Notes: generated by a model not told the origin, from the letters alone. Positions 1 to 10,757 are shown, counted from the stretch's first letter. The stretch: DNA of 64,000 bases from Aselliscus stoliczkanus (GCA_033961575.1 CM066727.1:122438434-122502433), one strand, 5' to 3'. Numbers and translations: made by a program.

Positions 1-728
1 TAATTTTTAAAAAGCCTTTTAAAATGTGATAAGCAAGGAGTGTTAATATCTAGGTTTTAGTGACTTGTGAGCTTTAAATTTTTTCTATTTTTGACAAGTA
101 AAAATTGGATATATTTAAGGTATGCAAAATGATGTGTGTATATTGCCACATGGATATGTATATATGATTGATATATACATAAATGTGTATATTAAACTGA
201 TTAACATGTTCATCACCTCATTTTGTTACCTTTACCTTTTGTGTGTGTGTTCAGAACAGTGACTTGTGAGTTTTGACTTTTTTTCATGATTACTGTTCAT
301 CTGTATTTCTGAGAATTGCCCATTTTTATACACTACTAGTTTTTCTATTGTTTCGTTCATTTTAATATTGAACCTTGTCATTGTAATTAAGGTTGACACC
401 CTTTGCCATATGCTACAAATATGTTTTTCTTGTTTGTCATTTCCCTTTGAGTTTCGTTTCTGATTGGTGACAAGTTCAGTTGTATTCATTTCTTGAAAAA
501 ATATAATTATTTTAATTTTATGATTTCCTTGAAGTCTATGCAAACACAGTCCTTCCCTCCTCCCCAGTATATTTCCAGCTGCTCTTGTTAAGATTTTATT
601 TTTGACAATTAAATCTTAAATTCTAGATAATTTTAGTTATAAGGTACAGATTTATAGTTAACAAAGTGTCCTCAATCTGTACTGTTTTTTGCTTTACTTA
701 TTTGAATTACCTTCAAAAAACATTAAAT
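1..728. other. AT-rich POC1B intron sequence, no gene seen
   Basis: No exon, RNA gene or clear repeat family was recognised. The stretch is AT-rich. A short motif, GTGACTTGTGAG, occurs near 60 and again near 260, which may be chance or an old local duplication. It is the left flank of the U6-L1 insertion that follows. Confidence 0.5.
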
Positions 729-740
729 TCTTATGTTCTT

Positions 741-1965
741 TTTTTTTTTTTTTAATTAGTTTCAGGTGTACAACACAATGCAATAGTTATACTCTTTACC
801 CCCCAAAGTGAAAACCCCCTCCCCCAGTTCGCCAACCCACTCCCCCCCATATCATACATATCCATCACAACTCCCCTGACTCCCCTCCACAGTATACTCC
901 ACATCCCATGACCATCCACATATTCAGTTGCAGTTGGCATACAATACTATACAACATCAGCTTCAGGTGTACAGTGCAGTGATCAAGCCTCGACTCCATG
1001 AAGTGGTCTCCTAACAAGACATGTGACTATCTGACACGCCACAAAATTTTTACATTATTATATTCCCCGAACTGTGTTTCATATCCCTGTGGCAATATTG
1101 TAGTTGTCTATTTATGCTGTCTAATCCCTTCCCCTTCCCCCCCATCCCCACCCCCCTCCCAACTAGCAACCCTCAGTTTTTCCTCTACATCTACGAGTCT
1201 GTTTACTTTGATCGTTCACTCAGCTCTTCAGACTCCACACACAAGTGATATCACATGGTACCTGTCCTTCTCCGACTGACTTATTTCTCGCAACATAATA
1301 GTCTCTTCACAACATTATCAATTACATTCCCAGAACTGCCTCCATATCCCTGCGGGAACATTGTAGTCCCACATACACTGTCCAAAACCTTCCCCCTCTC
1401 CCTCTTCCCCCTCCCTCCCAGCCAGCAACCATCAGTTTTTCCTTTATATCTGCTTGATATGACTTCAATCTTCTTAAATTGTCTCTCTGGGTTAGCTTGT
1501 TTACCCCTTTCTTTTGTTTAAAAAAGCTCTTTTAACATTTCTTGCAATGCTGGCTTGGTGGTAATGAATTCCTTAAGCTTATTCTTTTCTGAGAAGCTCT
1601 TTATTTCTCCTTCAATTTTAAGTGATAGCCATGCTGGGTAGAGTAATCTTGGTTGTAGGCCTTTATTTTGTGTCACTTTGAATATCTCCTGCCACTCCCT
1701 TCTGGCCTGCAGAGTTTCTGTAGACAAGTCAGCTGTTAGTCTAACAGGAGTTCCTTTGTATGTAACCTGCTGTCTTTCTCTTGCAGCCTCTAGGATTCTG
1801 TCTCTGTCTTTTGCCATTTTAACTATGATGTGTCTTGGTGTGGACCTGTTTGGGTTCAGCTTGTTTGGAACCCTCTGCACTTCCTGGGCATGTATGTTGA
1901 TTTCCTTCACCAGGGTAGGGAAGTTTTCAGTCATTATTTTTTCAAATACGTTTTCAACCCCTTGC
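741..1965 (-). mobile_element. ORF1-only (HAL1-like) L1 part of the U6 chimera
   Basis: The 3' end (741 to about 1250 on the plus strand) matches the 3' UTR and last ORF2 codons of the L1 at 59423-60766, including the terminal GTACACCTGAAACTAATT. Upstream in element order, about 1255-1517, lies a second 3' UTR-like segment, and then the C-terminal part of ORF1. ORF2 is absent apart from its tail. HAL1 elements (ORF1 plus 3' UTR, no ORF2) have this design, but an internally deleted L1 would look the same. Confidence 0.8.
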
Positions 1966-2000
1966 AAAAATATGGAACGCTTCACGAATTTGTGTGTCAT
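1518..2000 (-). CDS. Open frame: U6-derived start fused to L1 ORF1p C-terminal half
   Basis: This is a 160-codon open frame. Its ATG and first 11 codons or so come from the U6 sequence; the rest is the L1 ORF1 RNA-binding protein from the RRM into the C-terminal domain. Family landmarks are visible, such as FEKIMTENFP, AQEVQRVPNK, PRHIIVKM and TLQARREWQEIFKV, and the frame ends in a normal ORF1-like C terminus. ORF1p normally forms a trimeric RNA chaperone; the coiled coil needed for that is missing here. U6 relies on promoter elements upstream of its transcript, which do not travel with a retrocopy, so I do not expect expression. It is best read as a fossil frame kept open by youth. Confidence 0.75.
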   Translation of the reverse strand: MTHKFVKRSIFLQGVENVFEKIMTENFPTLVKEINIHAQEVQRVPNKLNPNRSTPRHIIVKMAKDRDRILEAARERQQVTYKGTPVRLTADLSTETLQARREWQEIFKVTQNKGLQPRLLYPAWLSLKIEGEIKSFSEKNKLKEFITTKPALQEMLKELF

Positions 2001-2015
2001 CCTTGCGCAGGGGCC

Positions 2016-2065
<50 letters not shown>

Positions 2066-2072
2066 TGAGCAC
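1966..2072 (-). pseudogene. RNU6: Full-length U6 snRNA retro-copy
   Basis: The minus strand carries all 107 positions of U6, from GTGCT at 2072 to the five terminal T residues at 1966-1970. I see only two differences from the human U6 sequence known to me. Both are at CpG sites (near 2066 and 1998), as expected from methylated-CpG decay. The ACAGAGA region that pairs with the 5' splice site is intact. It lies inside a retroinsertion and lacks the upstream U6 promoter by origin, so it is called a pseudogene. Confidence 0.95.
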
Positions 2073-2084
2073 TCTTATGTTCTT

Positions 2085-2400
2085 CTATCTGTTAGGATAC
2101 TTTCTCTTCTGTCTTATTGATCTGTTTGTTCTTGATCCATTATCATACCTTGTTACTTATCGTAGCCTTAAAATATTTTTTTTACAATGCAGTACATAAT
2201 TTTTCCCTCAAAACTTTTTTGTATATTCTGACCTACTATTGATCCACATGAATTTTACAGCTATTTTGTCAGTTCTCCAGAAGCATTCCATTGGGATGTG
2301 AATTGGAATTGCATTGGAGTTATACAATAATTTGCAGAGAATCGCCAGCTTCACCATCTTGTGTCTGCTTATCAAGGAATGCAGTATTCTAGACAAGTGT
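2085..2400 (-). mobile_element. Old L1 ORF2 fragment, antisense
   Basis: The sequence reads like the antisense of L1 ORF2. It contains a TTGATCTGTTTGTTC-type segment and a later TTGGAATTGCATTGGA segment in the correct order for the antisense strand. It is strongly diverged. The U6-L1 unit inserted at its left edge. Confidence 0.55.
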
Positions 2401-2531
2401 CTCAGTGTTTAATGAATCAAGTTTAGGAGCGTTCTCATTACATACCTATGGTTCCCTTAAAAAAGCCGCCAGTTTTTTATATACTACTAAGCGTTTTACC
2501 TCCTATTAGTAAGGATGCACATGGATTCACT

Positions 2532-2973
2532 CCACAAATTTATCCTTTTCTTTTTTTTTTTTTTTTAAGATTTTTTAAATTGGGAAATTGGGGAAGGGGA
2601 ACAGACAAGTGCTGTCCTTTCATTCCTCAGTGTAGTTGTGGAGGATGTCACTTCATGGCCCATGTTGGTATTATCATTACGCTGTTCCCGTATGAGGCAG
2701 TGGCTCACTGGCCATTGGACAGCTGCTCACAGCTCATAGCAGCTCATGAAAGCTGACGCCAGCTGCCGGCCAGTCCCACTGCAGCCCATGCCATCACTGG
2801 CGACTCGTGGCAGCCCAGCTCCAGGTTGAGCTGTTGTTCACCATCTTAGCTGTAGAGGGCGCAGTGTCACTGGCCCTCATGTGGGATCCAAAGCAGGGCC
2901 CTGCTGCTCAGAGCTGGCATCCCAACCCAACTCTTAACCAATGTGCCACTCAGCCGGCCCCCACAAATTCATC
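2532..2973 (-). mobile_element. tRNA-derived long SINE (Rhin-1-like), antisense
   Basis: A T run near 2551 is followed by the reverse of the family tail (GGGGAAGGGGAACAGACAAG). The body ends in the reverse of the head, GCCGGCCC, near 2960. The flanking TSD CCACAAATTYATC is at 2532-2544 and 2961-2973 with one mismatch. The 3' tail region is rearranged compared with other copies. Confidence 0.9.
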
Positions 2974-2974
2974 T

Positions 2975-3105
2975 TAGAGAGGTAAGGTAATGTACCCAAA
3001 GTCATATCAGCTAGGAAGGAGGTGATGGAGGCTAGCCAGGGCTCAAATTGGACTAAGTTCAGAACCCAAATTTCCAAACCCTGTACTATACTGCTCCCCA
3101 AATAG
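2975..3105 (+). repeat. MIR-like fragment
   Basis: It resembles the 3' half of an old MIR: AGAGAGGTAAGGTAATGTACCCAAAGTCAT is reminiscent of the MIR core stretch about retained ground sequence and cleared accessions in divergent form. The match is by eye only and diverged. Confidence 0.4.
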
Positions 3106-3200
3106 TTAAGCTACCCAGATCACATGCCTTTCTCACTCTGAATCCTGGGTTTTTAATCTTCCTTATCAACATGGCTTAGTCTAAGAGAATATTTCTTCAG

Positions 3201-3230
3201 TGGTATGGTATGGTGTGGTGTGGTGTGGTA
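3201..3230. repeat. Short (TGGTR)n tandem repeat
   Basis: About six units of the pentanucleotide TGGTA/TGGTG run in tandem, with the A and G variants segregated left and right. This is an ordinary short microsatellite. Confidence 0.85.
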
Positions 3231-3737
3231 GCCATAAAGACCTGATCAGTATTTCTAGTTTAAAAGAAAAAAGAAAGGACAAATATTGAGGACCTCCAAT
3301 TCCAGTTTGGGAGCATATGGGGAAAGCGGCCCTAGAGTCAGTGCTTGTAATTGATTGTAGAGGCTACTTTAGGATTTTATACATTGTCTATTTCCACTTG
3401 CCAAGTACTCAAATCCTTGGCACATATCAGACTTTAGCAAGCACAAATCCTTAGCTTAGTATTAGCATCCTCATCAAAAAGAATTGTGTTTAAGACACAC
3501 TTGTTGCTTATTGGTTATCCAGAAGGTGTGCCATATGGTGTGCTTGTCATAGGTTGTTCAAGCCTAATTGTGTGGATAAAGCTTCCTGATATGAATAGTT
3601 ATTTCATCTATCATAGCTTTAAATCTATTTCATAATGCTAGAATGGCTTTACCTCCTTGGCAGGGCTCTGTTGTTACTTTACTTTTATTGCTCCCCCCAG
3701 ACCTCCCAGTCTTACTCTCTCACTAGTTTTCCTTTAT
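3231..3737. other. Intron sequence, nothing recognised
   Basis: No exon, RNA gene or confidently identifiable repeat was seen between the pentanucleotide repeat and the next SINE. Confidence 0.5.
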
Positions 3738-3740
3738 GTT

Positions 3741-4177
3741 TGTTCTTTTTTTTTTTTTTAAAGATTTTATTGGGGATTTGGGGGAGGGGAACAGTGCTGG
3801 GGAATCGGGGAAGGGGAACAGACAAGTTGTTGTCCTTTTGTTCCTCAGTCTAGTTGTGGAGGACATTGCTTCACTGGTCCATGTTGTTATCATCATTGCG
3901 TTCTTTCCGGCTGAGGCAGTCGCTCACCAGCCATTGAACGGCAACTCATGGAGGCTCATGAAAGTGCACGCCAACTGCCGGCAAGCCCTACTGCAGCCCA
4001 CACCATTGCCAGCGACTTGTGGCAGCCCAGCTCCATGTCGAGCTGTTGTTCACCATCTTAGCTGTAGAGGGTGCAGCATCACTGGCCCTCATGTGGGATC
4101 CAAACCAGGGCCCTGCTGCACAGAACTGGCGTCCCAGTCCAACTCTTAACCAATGCGGCACTGGGCCGGCCCTGTTC
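3741..4177 (-). mobile_element. tRNA-derived long SINE (Rhin-1-like), antisense
   Basis: It begins with a T run at 3746 and the reversed tail AAAGATTTTATTGGGG. The GGGGAACAG tail motif occurs twice, and the element ends with the reversed head GGGCCGGCCC at about 4163-4172. A weak TSD, TGTTC, lies at 3741-3745 and 4173-4177. It is similar in body to the copy at 34472-34913. Confidence 0.85.
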
Positions 4178-4181
4178 ATTG

Positions 4182-5424
4182 TTTTTTAAGGAAGGACATT
4201 CTTTGTGGGATAATTGTGTGTACATAAGATTCTTTGGCTTCGTTATTGCTATTAGTTCTGGGGTGTGCAGGCATTATTTCTTTTGTGGAATAGATGACAA
4301 CATCGGTTTCCATCAGATTTGGTTACAGTGTGAGTTTTATAAAGAGAATCCTATCTTCCATTGACTTTTATTTTTAAACAGAGCTATGTTTTCTTGGTAA
4401 ATATCCTCAGTTTATTGGGTTGAGAACCTTGTGGACAAAGCTCAAAAGCTTGTTCAAACCCATAATATTTAGGGTTTGTTTGTTTCCTAGTGACTGGAGG
4501 CCTTTTATGGCCACACACCTATTATTTGCAAAGACCTGGCTGTCACCTCCAACCTTTCTTTCTCTCTTGACATTGTTTTTCTTCAGATCACAAGTACTCA
4601 CAGTTCCAGGGGACCTAGGCCTTGCATGCTCATGGCCCCTCACACTCAGTTCTCATCGCTTCTTTGGCAATGATTATGTAATAGAGTTGTGTGACAGTGT
4701 TACACCGTGACCCCAGAGGTGGCACTTTCAAAGACATTGTACAGTTCCCTTAGACAGTTCTGTTTGAAGCTTCAGGCTCAGTGAAATGAATCTTTGTCTT
4801 CGTTCTCTAAGGTTGATGGTACATAAAATAAATTCATTTTAAATGATATCTAGCATCAGGCAAAGTACCATGCTGAGTAAATGTTAATTCTAAATTCATT
4901 TGGGGATAATAACTAAGAGTTTAATGAAATTTTGGGGATAATAATTAATAATTTAATGAAATCTCAGGATCATAAATAACATTTTAAATAGAACTGGAAA
5001 AGCATTATTAAGATAAAGTTAAGACAATTGTGTGCTTTTGAAAATTTGAAGAATTTAACTAGGGTATGTACTTTCAGGAAATACTGTGTACTTTTTATAC
5101 AATTCAGTGCACAGTAAAATTACTGAAAAGTTCTAGATATTAATGCTATTTAAAAGTTATATTGTCTTTTCTTTTTTAAGAAATCATTTATATAAGTGTT
5201 CTATGAATTATAAATGCCATAGAACTATGGCTGTTTTACATTTTGGGAACTAAAGTATAAGAGGGTCACATCCTTGTCCTCCCACCTCTGGAAAAAACAA
5301 TCTCTTTCTGAGATACCATTAAATGACATTTCTTACAATTAAATGACATGAAAAATTTCAAGCAAATAAGATTAGTCATCATTTTTTAAATTGAATATAC
5401 TGATAGATTTATCAACCAGAATTA
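4182..5424. other. Intron sequence, nothing recognised
   Basis: A 1.2 kb AT-rich stretch in which I saw no exon, structured RNA or clear transposon. Confidence 0.45.
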
Positions 5425-5615
5425 AGAAAACATTTTTTTAAAATTTTTTTTTTATTTTTTTTTTAGCTGAGCTATCCTGCCACCTGTTGGCAGCTTAGCA
5501 GCAGCTCAGCTTGGGCTGGGCATCAAACTGCTGTTGCTCAGAGCTCAGCTCACATTCTTGAGTGAGCTCTTAACCAACTGAGCCATTTGGGCAGCCCTAG
5601 AAAAACATTTTTTTA
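5425..5615 (-). mobile_element. Short SINE with the second tRNA-like head type, antisense
   Basis: The reversed head reads CTCTTAACCAACTGAGCC, matching the head of the copy at 58666. A T-rich tail lies at 5441-5464. The TSD AGAAAACATTTTTTTA at 5425-5440 recurs at 5599-5615 with one extra A. This is the short form that lacks the long 3' body. Confidence 0.88.
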
Positions 5616-6675
5616 AGTTTCAAGATAAATGATCTCTCTCCTTAAGTGTATTTAAAACTTTTTGTTTAGAGAGCACTGTTTTCTCCAAGATATATGATTA
5701 ATATTTTAATCAAGTATTGAGATCTTTATTTCTGCTGCAATGTGCTGTGAGTATTTTTATGTATTTATTAGTCAAGGGAAATTACATTCATGGGATTTAT
5801 ATCTCAATCTATGTTTTATTCTTTTATTTTTAGTTTTTGCTTTGACACTATTTCCAGGCAGTTCTTTGGCAACAGTGGCATTATTTCTGCTTGTCATGTG
5901 TTCTGTACAATTAATGACTTATATTCCCCATTACAACTTGTTTCTTACAAATATTCTAACTATTGTATCTAGCCATTAACTTATATAATTTTTTCTACAG
6001 TATTTTTAGTCAAAATTGTTTTCCTAAATGTAAAAAATAATAATTTTATGAGAGTTTTGGCAATGAATTTTGAATGGAAAAAAATCAGAATGTTCTAAAA
6101 GTTTTTGTCTTTTCCTCCTGCCCCTAACCCTCCTGGTGCCATTTTTCTTCCAAGGGTGGGAGATTTGGCCCCAACCACTGTAGGTAGTATTTGCTTCTTA
6201 GATATCTGGCACAAGAGGATCTGGGGTAGTGGTAGACTGTACATGGAGACTACAGCCAACCAACTTGTGAGAGCAGGAAGGCCAGTACATACGGAGACAA
6301 TTTTTCTCTGACCATAGCTCTGCAGACCCCAGATGAGTGAATCTTGACAGGAATAGAAAATCTCTTGGAGTATGAAGCACAGATGAGCTGGATTTCTGTA
6401 GGAGCTGAGCTCAGGGTGGTGTTAAAATCATGAAGGAAAGTGACTCAGCTTAAGTTGGGGGCTGGCTCAACAGACATTGTTCATTCATGTGTCAGGCACT
6501 AAATAGAAGCTGGGGGTTCGAGGATAGATGTGTATATGATATGAGGGTGAACAAGAGCCAGCATGGAAACTGACATGGTACAGTAAGAGTGTGAATTGGG
6601 GGGCATTTGACCAAATCAGTAGTGTGGGTGAGGTGCAACCAGAGAAGTTTCCCTGAAGAAAACATTTGAGGTGAG
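5616..6675. other. Intron sequence, nothing recognised
   Basis: No exon or clear repeat was identified. Confidence 0.45.
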
Positions 6676-6840
6676 GTCAAAATGTGGTCCATGAATAGTT
6701 TGTTTGGGCATCACCTGGGAGCTTATTAGCAATGTAGATTCTCAGGTCTACCCCAGACTGAGTGAACCAAACTCCGCATTTTAATAAGAATCTGGCGATG
6801 TATTGTACATTAAAGTCTGGGGAGTGCTGACCTAAAGTTT
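6676..6840 (+). mobile_element. MER5A-type non-autonomous hAT element
   Basis: Landmarks of MER5A appear in order: ATCACCTGGGAGCTTATTAG, ATTCTCAGGTCTACCCCAG, a TTTTAATAAG stretch, and a terminal GTCTGGGGAGTGCTG-like end. It is an old DNA transposon derivative without coding capacity. Confidence 0.75.
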
Positions 6841-6859
6841 TGTGGGAGTTGAGGTGAGA

Positions 6860-7342
6860 GGGTTAGGAGTATTGGAGTGTCTTAGGGAGCTGCATACGCA
6901 AAGACTGTGCCTTGTGGGGGAGCTTGGCGTGCTGTAGGGACTGAGAAGAGGGCTGGAGCCCAAAGATGGGGTTGGCGAGGGGACGTGGCACCACGGCTGC
7001 CGAGAGAGAAGTGTTTCAAGAGGATGGAAGTAGTCAACACAGCTGAGAGGCAAGAGAAAGGTTGAAGAATGTTTGATGAATTTAGTAGAGGTTTTTGGTT
7101 ACCTGTTGAAGAGCTTTTTTTGTTGGAGTAATACAGGTGCAAGCCAGTATGAAGTGGGTTGAACAGTGAATGGAGGGAGGGAAGGGAGTGAGAGACAACT
7201 AAAATATATTATTTCTTTTATTCCATATTTTTTCTGATTATGTGTCGAGCAATGAAAATGTCCAGATGAAAGAATAAGCCCAATAATAGTGATACACATG
7301 TAAGCTGCTATGGGAGTACATCAGTGGAGTGGTTAAATAAAG

Positions 7343-7377
<35 letters not shown>

Positions 7378-8110
7378 TGCGTGTGTGTATGTATAAGAAA
7401 ATTAGGGCGGATGCAGAAAATCTGATCAAAGATAGCTTCCCAGAACGTGTTGATACTTGAGCTGATTCTTTTAAGAATTTGCCTAATAACACACAGAACA
7501 GGGCAGAGCTCAGCAGTGCCAAGGCAAGAAGGTTTGAGAGGGGACATAGAATTCAGGGGACTGTGGAGAGTCCTGGTTGGCTGCAGCACTGGGTGGAGTT
7601 GGGGCATAGCAAGAGGTGAGGCAGGAGGGAAGAGATGAAGCTGGATCATGAATGACCTTGAATGCCATTTGAGGGTGTTTGGGTTCACCTTAAGAATTTT
7701 AGGAGGACCCGTGAAGGGTTTTAAGCAGGAGAGTGACAAGAGCAAATGCAGTTACTCTGGCGATGTGATAAAGGAGTGGTTGGAGGGAGGCGAGACTGGA
7801 GGCATGGAAAGCAAGAGGCAGCTACAGCCATAATACCGATGTGATGTAGAGCAGTGGCAGCCTAGGCAGTGCAGGGGACTGATGGTCTCTAAGATACTAC
7901 AGAGAAAGAGTCGGACAGTCCTGTTTACTGACTGGACATGGGAAGAGAGGGAGAAGTCCAGAATATCTCCCACCTGTGCAGCTGCTGGGTAGATAATGGC
8001 ACTGTTTACCAAGATAGGAAAGAGACAGGGCTCGGGTATGGCGCATCTAGTCCAGAAAGATAGATGTGAGGATCTGTACTTGATCGGTCAAGCCCTGAGG
8101 TCCCACGGGA
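6860..8110 (-). mobile_element. L2 (LINE2) fragment, antisense
   Basis: Antisense L2 landmarks include TTTTAAGCAGGAGAGTGACA near 7720, GTTACTCTGG, and TGACTGGACATGGGAAGAGA near 7930. These mirror the sense-strand L2 text seen at 48590-50740. It is strongly diverged and carries no open reverse transcriptase frame. A TG/CG microsatellite has grown inside it. Confidence 0.65.
7342..7394. repeat. (TG)n-(CG)n-(TG)n alternating microsatellite
   Basis: A TG run passes into GCGCGCGCGC and back to GTGTGTGT, giving about 50 bases of almost pure alternating purine and pyrimidine. A CpG-rich core inside a TG repeat is uncommon in mammals because CpG decays. Confidence 0.95.
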
Positions 8111-8292
8111 TATGCCGCTGAGCTCCATAATAAATACGTTAATGAGTATGATAAAGAGATGATGGGCATTAAACTTAGCTCAGTCATCAGGAGGGATCAT
8201 TAGAAGACTGTGTATATGAATGGTACTGGTTATTTGGTAAACACTGTGACTGGAATATGAAGCAGATAAAAGTGGTTACTTTTAATGGTTAT

Positions 8293-8430
8293 AAGTACCA
8301 CACATAGGGCCGGCCGAGTGGCGCGGTGGTTAAGCGCTGGGTTGGGAAGCCTGCGGCCCGGGTCGGAGCCCACATATGAGGGCCAGTAACACTGCCCTCA
8401 AAAAAAAAAAAAAAAAAAAAGTACCACACA
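8293..8430 (+). mobile_element. Short tRNA-derived SINE
   Basis: The head starts at 8305 (TAGGGCCGGCC) and carries an A-box-like TGGCGCGGTGG at 8319-8329. It ends in a pure A tail of about 20. The 12-bp TSD AAGTACCACACA is perfect at 8293-8304 and 8419-8430. Its B-box region is altered to GGGTCGGAGCC. It lacks the long body of other copies. Confidence 0.93.
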
Positions 8431-9639
8431 GAGTGTCACGGCTTCCTCTCTAAGAACTTCCTGCTTATTCCGTATGTGTCTGTGTGAGTGCAGAAAAATT
8501 ATGATTCTTAACCACTCTTTTTAAAAAGTTGTGAATCTAGTTCTCATTCTCTTGGACTCATGGCATCTGTGATAAATACTTTTGAAGTTTTATGGCAATA
8601 TTTGAATGTTATTTCTCCTGGACCATTTTCCCCATGGTAATTGGTTTAAAAAAAGAAAAAAAAATTTATAAACACAGTCATCTTTTCATTGTCTTTGGTT
8701 GTCGAGTTTCTGTCATCAACAAAATAGGGAAGAAAAACCCACACTTTTCTATACACAAAAATATAGGAAAGAAAAATGTAGAATCTCTATCAAACAGTAT
8801 ACTGTTATCAGAGCATCTTATTTTCAGGTATTTATAATTAAGTGTCTGTTATTGATTTTCTACTCATAAGTTATTCTTCCTGGAGATTTTATGCCATAAT
8901 TTTTCAACTATGTCCAGTTATTTGATAATTATCAAGTGGTTAAATATTTTAGATGAGACTCATAGATTTAAATGCTTAATGTTAAATTGGCTTCCTGTAT
9001 ATTATTAGGAAACCATTTTTCATCCATTAAAATGTTGAGACCAGAATTTTTAAAATAAAATTTTAAAAGACAAAGATGTTGGGTCTTTGTCTACTAAGTA
9101 CTTTTTAAAAGTATTATATACATTTTTTAGGCAGCTGCCTGAAAATAGGAAAACCTTTTTTCCTCTTTAAAACTACATCTGAAAATGCCTTAATAGTTTG
9201 TTTTGGATTTGTTGAACAGTGATTTAATTTTAAATGTATATTCAGCATATACTTATTCATATACTAGTTAGTTAACATTTATGTATCATGCTATGGCTGA
9301 TTCATTTATTTATTGAACTGTCACCTACCCTTAAATAGCTTATTATTTAATTTCAGAAATCAGACATAGATGGGAGAATTTTAAAAAAGACGCTTGCAAT
9401 ATAATGAATAGAGAAATATCTTTAATTAAAACAAATCTTATTAATTACTTTATGAGTGCCTTACGCATAGGAGTTACTTAGAGTGTTTTTAGCTGTCTGA
9501 ACAAAGGTATGCTATGGCTTTTGCCTTCTAGAAAGATACAATTTAGATTTTGGTGGCATGGTGTAGGACATAATATGATATTGATGACGATAGGTAATGG
9601 AATACAAACTATAGATTAAACTCTTTTCCTACATTCTCA
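8431..9639. other. Intron sequence, nothing recognised
   Basis: AT-rich sequence with no identifiable exon or confident repeat. Confidence 0.45.
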
Positions 9640-9790
9640 CAGAACCTTATAATATAGTACAGAATTATTTTCTTCATTTCATAGATGAGGAAACTAAACT
9701 TAGAGAAGTCAAGTAATTTGTCCAAGGCCACATAGTTAATACAAGGAAGAAATAGGATTAAACCCAAGTTGTGTGACTTGATGTTCCACT
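9640..9790 (+). repeat. MIR fragment
   Basis: It contains TTCATAGATGAGGAAACT followed by TTAGAGAAGTCAAGTAATTT and GTCCAAGGCCACATAG, the usual order of the MIR core and 3' part on the plus strand. Confidence 0.8.
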
Positions 9791-10650
9791 CATATAGCCA
9801 CCATATTATATGATAGCATAGATAAATAATATGATATCCCAAATAACAGAAATGCAAGGGAAAATTGATAATTACCTTAAAAAGCAAAATTGAATTTTTA
9901 TGTATTTAAAAGAGCGGCAACTTGTATCTACTTGGGGAAGAGAAGCAAATGCAAATAGAAGTCAACTAATATAATGTACACTGCGTATACTGAGTTCACA
10001 TAGAAAGCTTTCACTCTCTGTTTTTTGAATGATTTAGTGAATGCTAATAGATGGAAGGGTGGTTCTTAGTAGCCAGCTGTGAATATACATTACTGTTACA
10101 ATCATAGTTATCATTAATCATACTAAAATATTCACATGATGCTAGATGGTGAATAGAGCAATAAATAAATATAATATTTGCCCTCTAAAAGACGGTCCAC
10201 AGAGCTTGCCGGTTTTCTGAATGTAGCTTTGTTAAAGGATTGGTTGAATTCCTGCCTTAAAATTGCACCCTCATAGCATTAAAACAAATACAATAAGGAA
10301 GCTAAAGTCTTATTCGAGTGAGCAAAGCATGATTTACTTTGTATATGTAATTTAAAAGAATTATCTCATGACTTTTAACACACAGCTCACCTTTTTTTTT
10401 GATTTGGCACTTGAAAAAGTTTGAAGAGCAGAAAATTGGACCTGTCAGAAAGGTGAAGAGATGGCATTATTTGTCTCAGAATAAGCAAGCCCAGGAAATC
10501 ATTTTTCAGATATGTGTTGTCAATAATGCTTGTGATTCTTTGATAATTTTATGTTTCAAAAATAATGAGGATGGTTATTCAAGGATATAATTTGACTTGT
10601 TGATTTGGTTGGCTTTCTGTACATTATTGTGATGCTAAAGTGGTGGTGGT
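9791..10650. other. Intron sequence, nothing recognised
   Basis: No exon or confident repeat was seen before the U6-like sequence. Confidence 0.45.
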
Positions 10651-10757
10651 GTGTTTGCTTTGGAAGCACATATACTAAAGTTAAAATGATACAGCAAACA
10701 CCAGAGTGGCCTCCATGTGAGGAAAACATGAAATTTGTAAAGTATTCCATGTTTTTT
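10651..10757 (+). pseudogene. RNU6: Old U6 snRNA pseudogene fused to L1
   Basis: The whole of U6 can be aligned, from GTGTTTGCTTTGG to the terminal T run at 10752-10757. I count about 30 differences in 107 positions, including one deletion. The stretch AGCACATATACTAAA is unchanged. Many differences are C-to-T or G-to-A. The L1 ORF2 sequence begins directly after the T run in the same orientation. This is the same arrangement as the young unit at 729-2084, but much older. Confidence 0.85.

Larger units (their letters stand above)
729..2084 (-). mobile_element. U6-L1 chimeric retroinsertion (whole unit with TSDs)
   Basis: Read on the minus strand the unit is TSD, full-length U6 snRNA, L1 ORF1 3' part, L1 3' UTR, poly(A), TSD. 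The TSD TCTTATGTTCTT is identical at 729-740 and 2073-2084. The U6 5' end (2072) touches one TSD and the L1 poly(A) (T run from about 739) touches the other, so the whole thing entered as one insertion. Known L1 biology explains this: the reverse transcriptase switches from L1 RNA to U6 RNA during target-primed reverse transcription. Only two U6 differences have accumulated, so the insertion looks fairly recent. Confidence 0.93.

Noticed and set aside
1678..2048. Plus-strand open frames across the U6-L1 unit
   Set aside because: They are the reverse complement of L1 ORF1 and U6, with no independent evidence.
1966..2072. Functional U6 gene
   Set aside because: It lies inside a retroinsertion with TSDs. 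The bases upstream of it are a TSD and old L1 sequence, without the proximal element and TATA box of U6 genes.
7308..7745. A 145-codon minus-strand frame
   Set aside because: It reads through the TG/CG microsatellite (a His-Thr repeat) and antisense L2; not a gene.
8305..8400. tRNA genes at the SINE heads
   Set aside because: A- and B-box-like motifs are present but the cloverleaf is not kept. The copies are dispersed, with TSDs and A tails.
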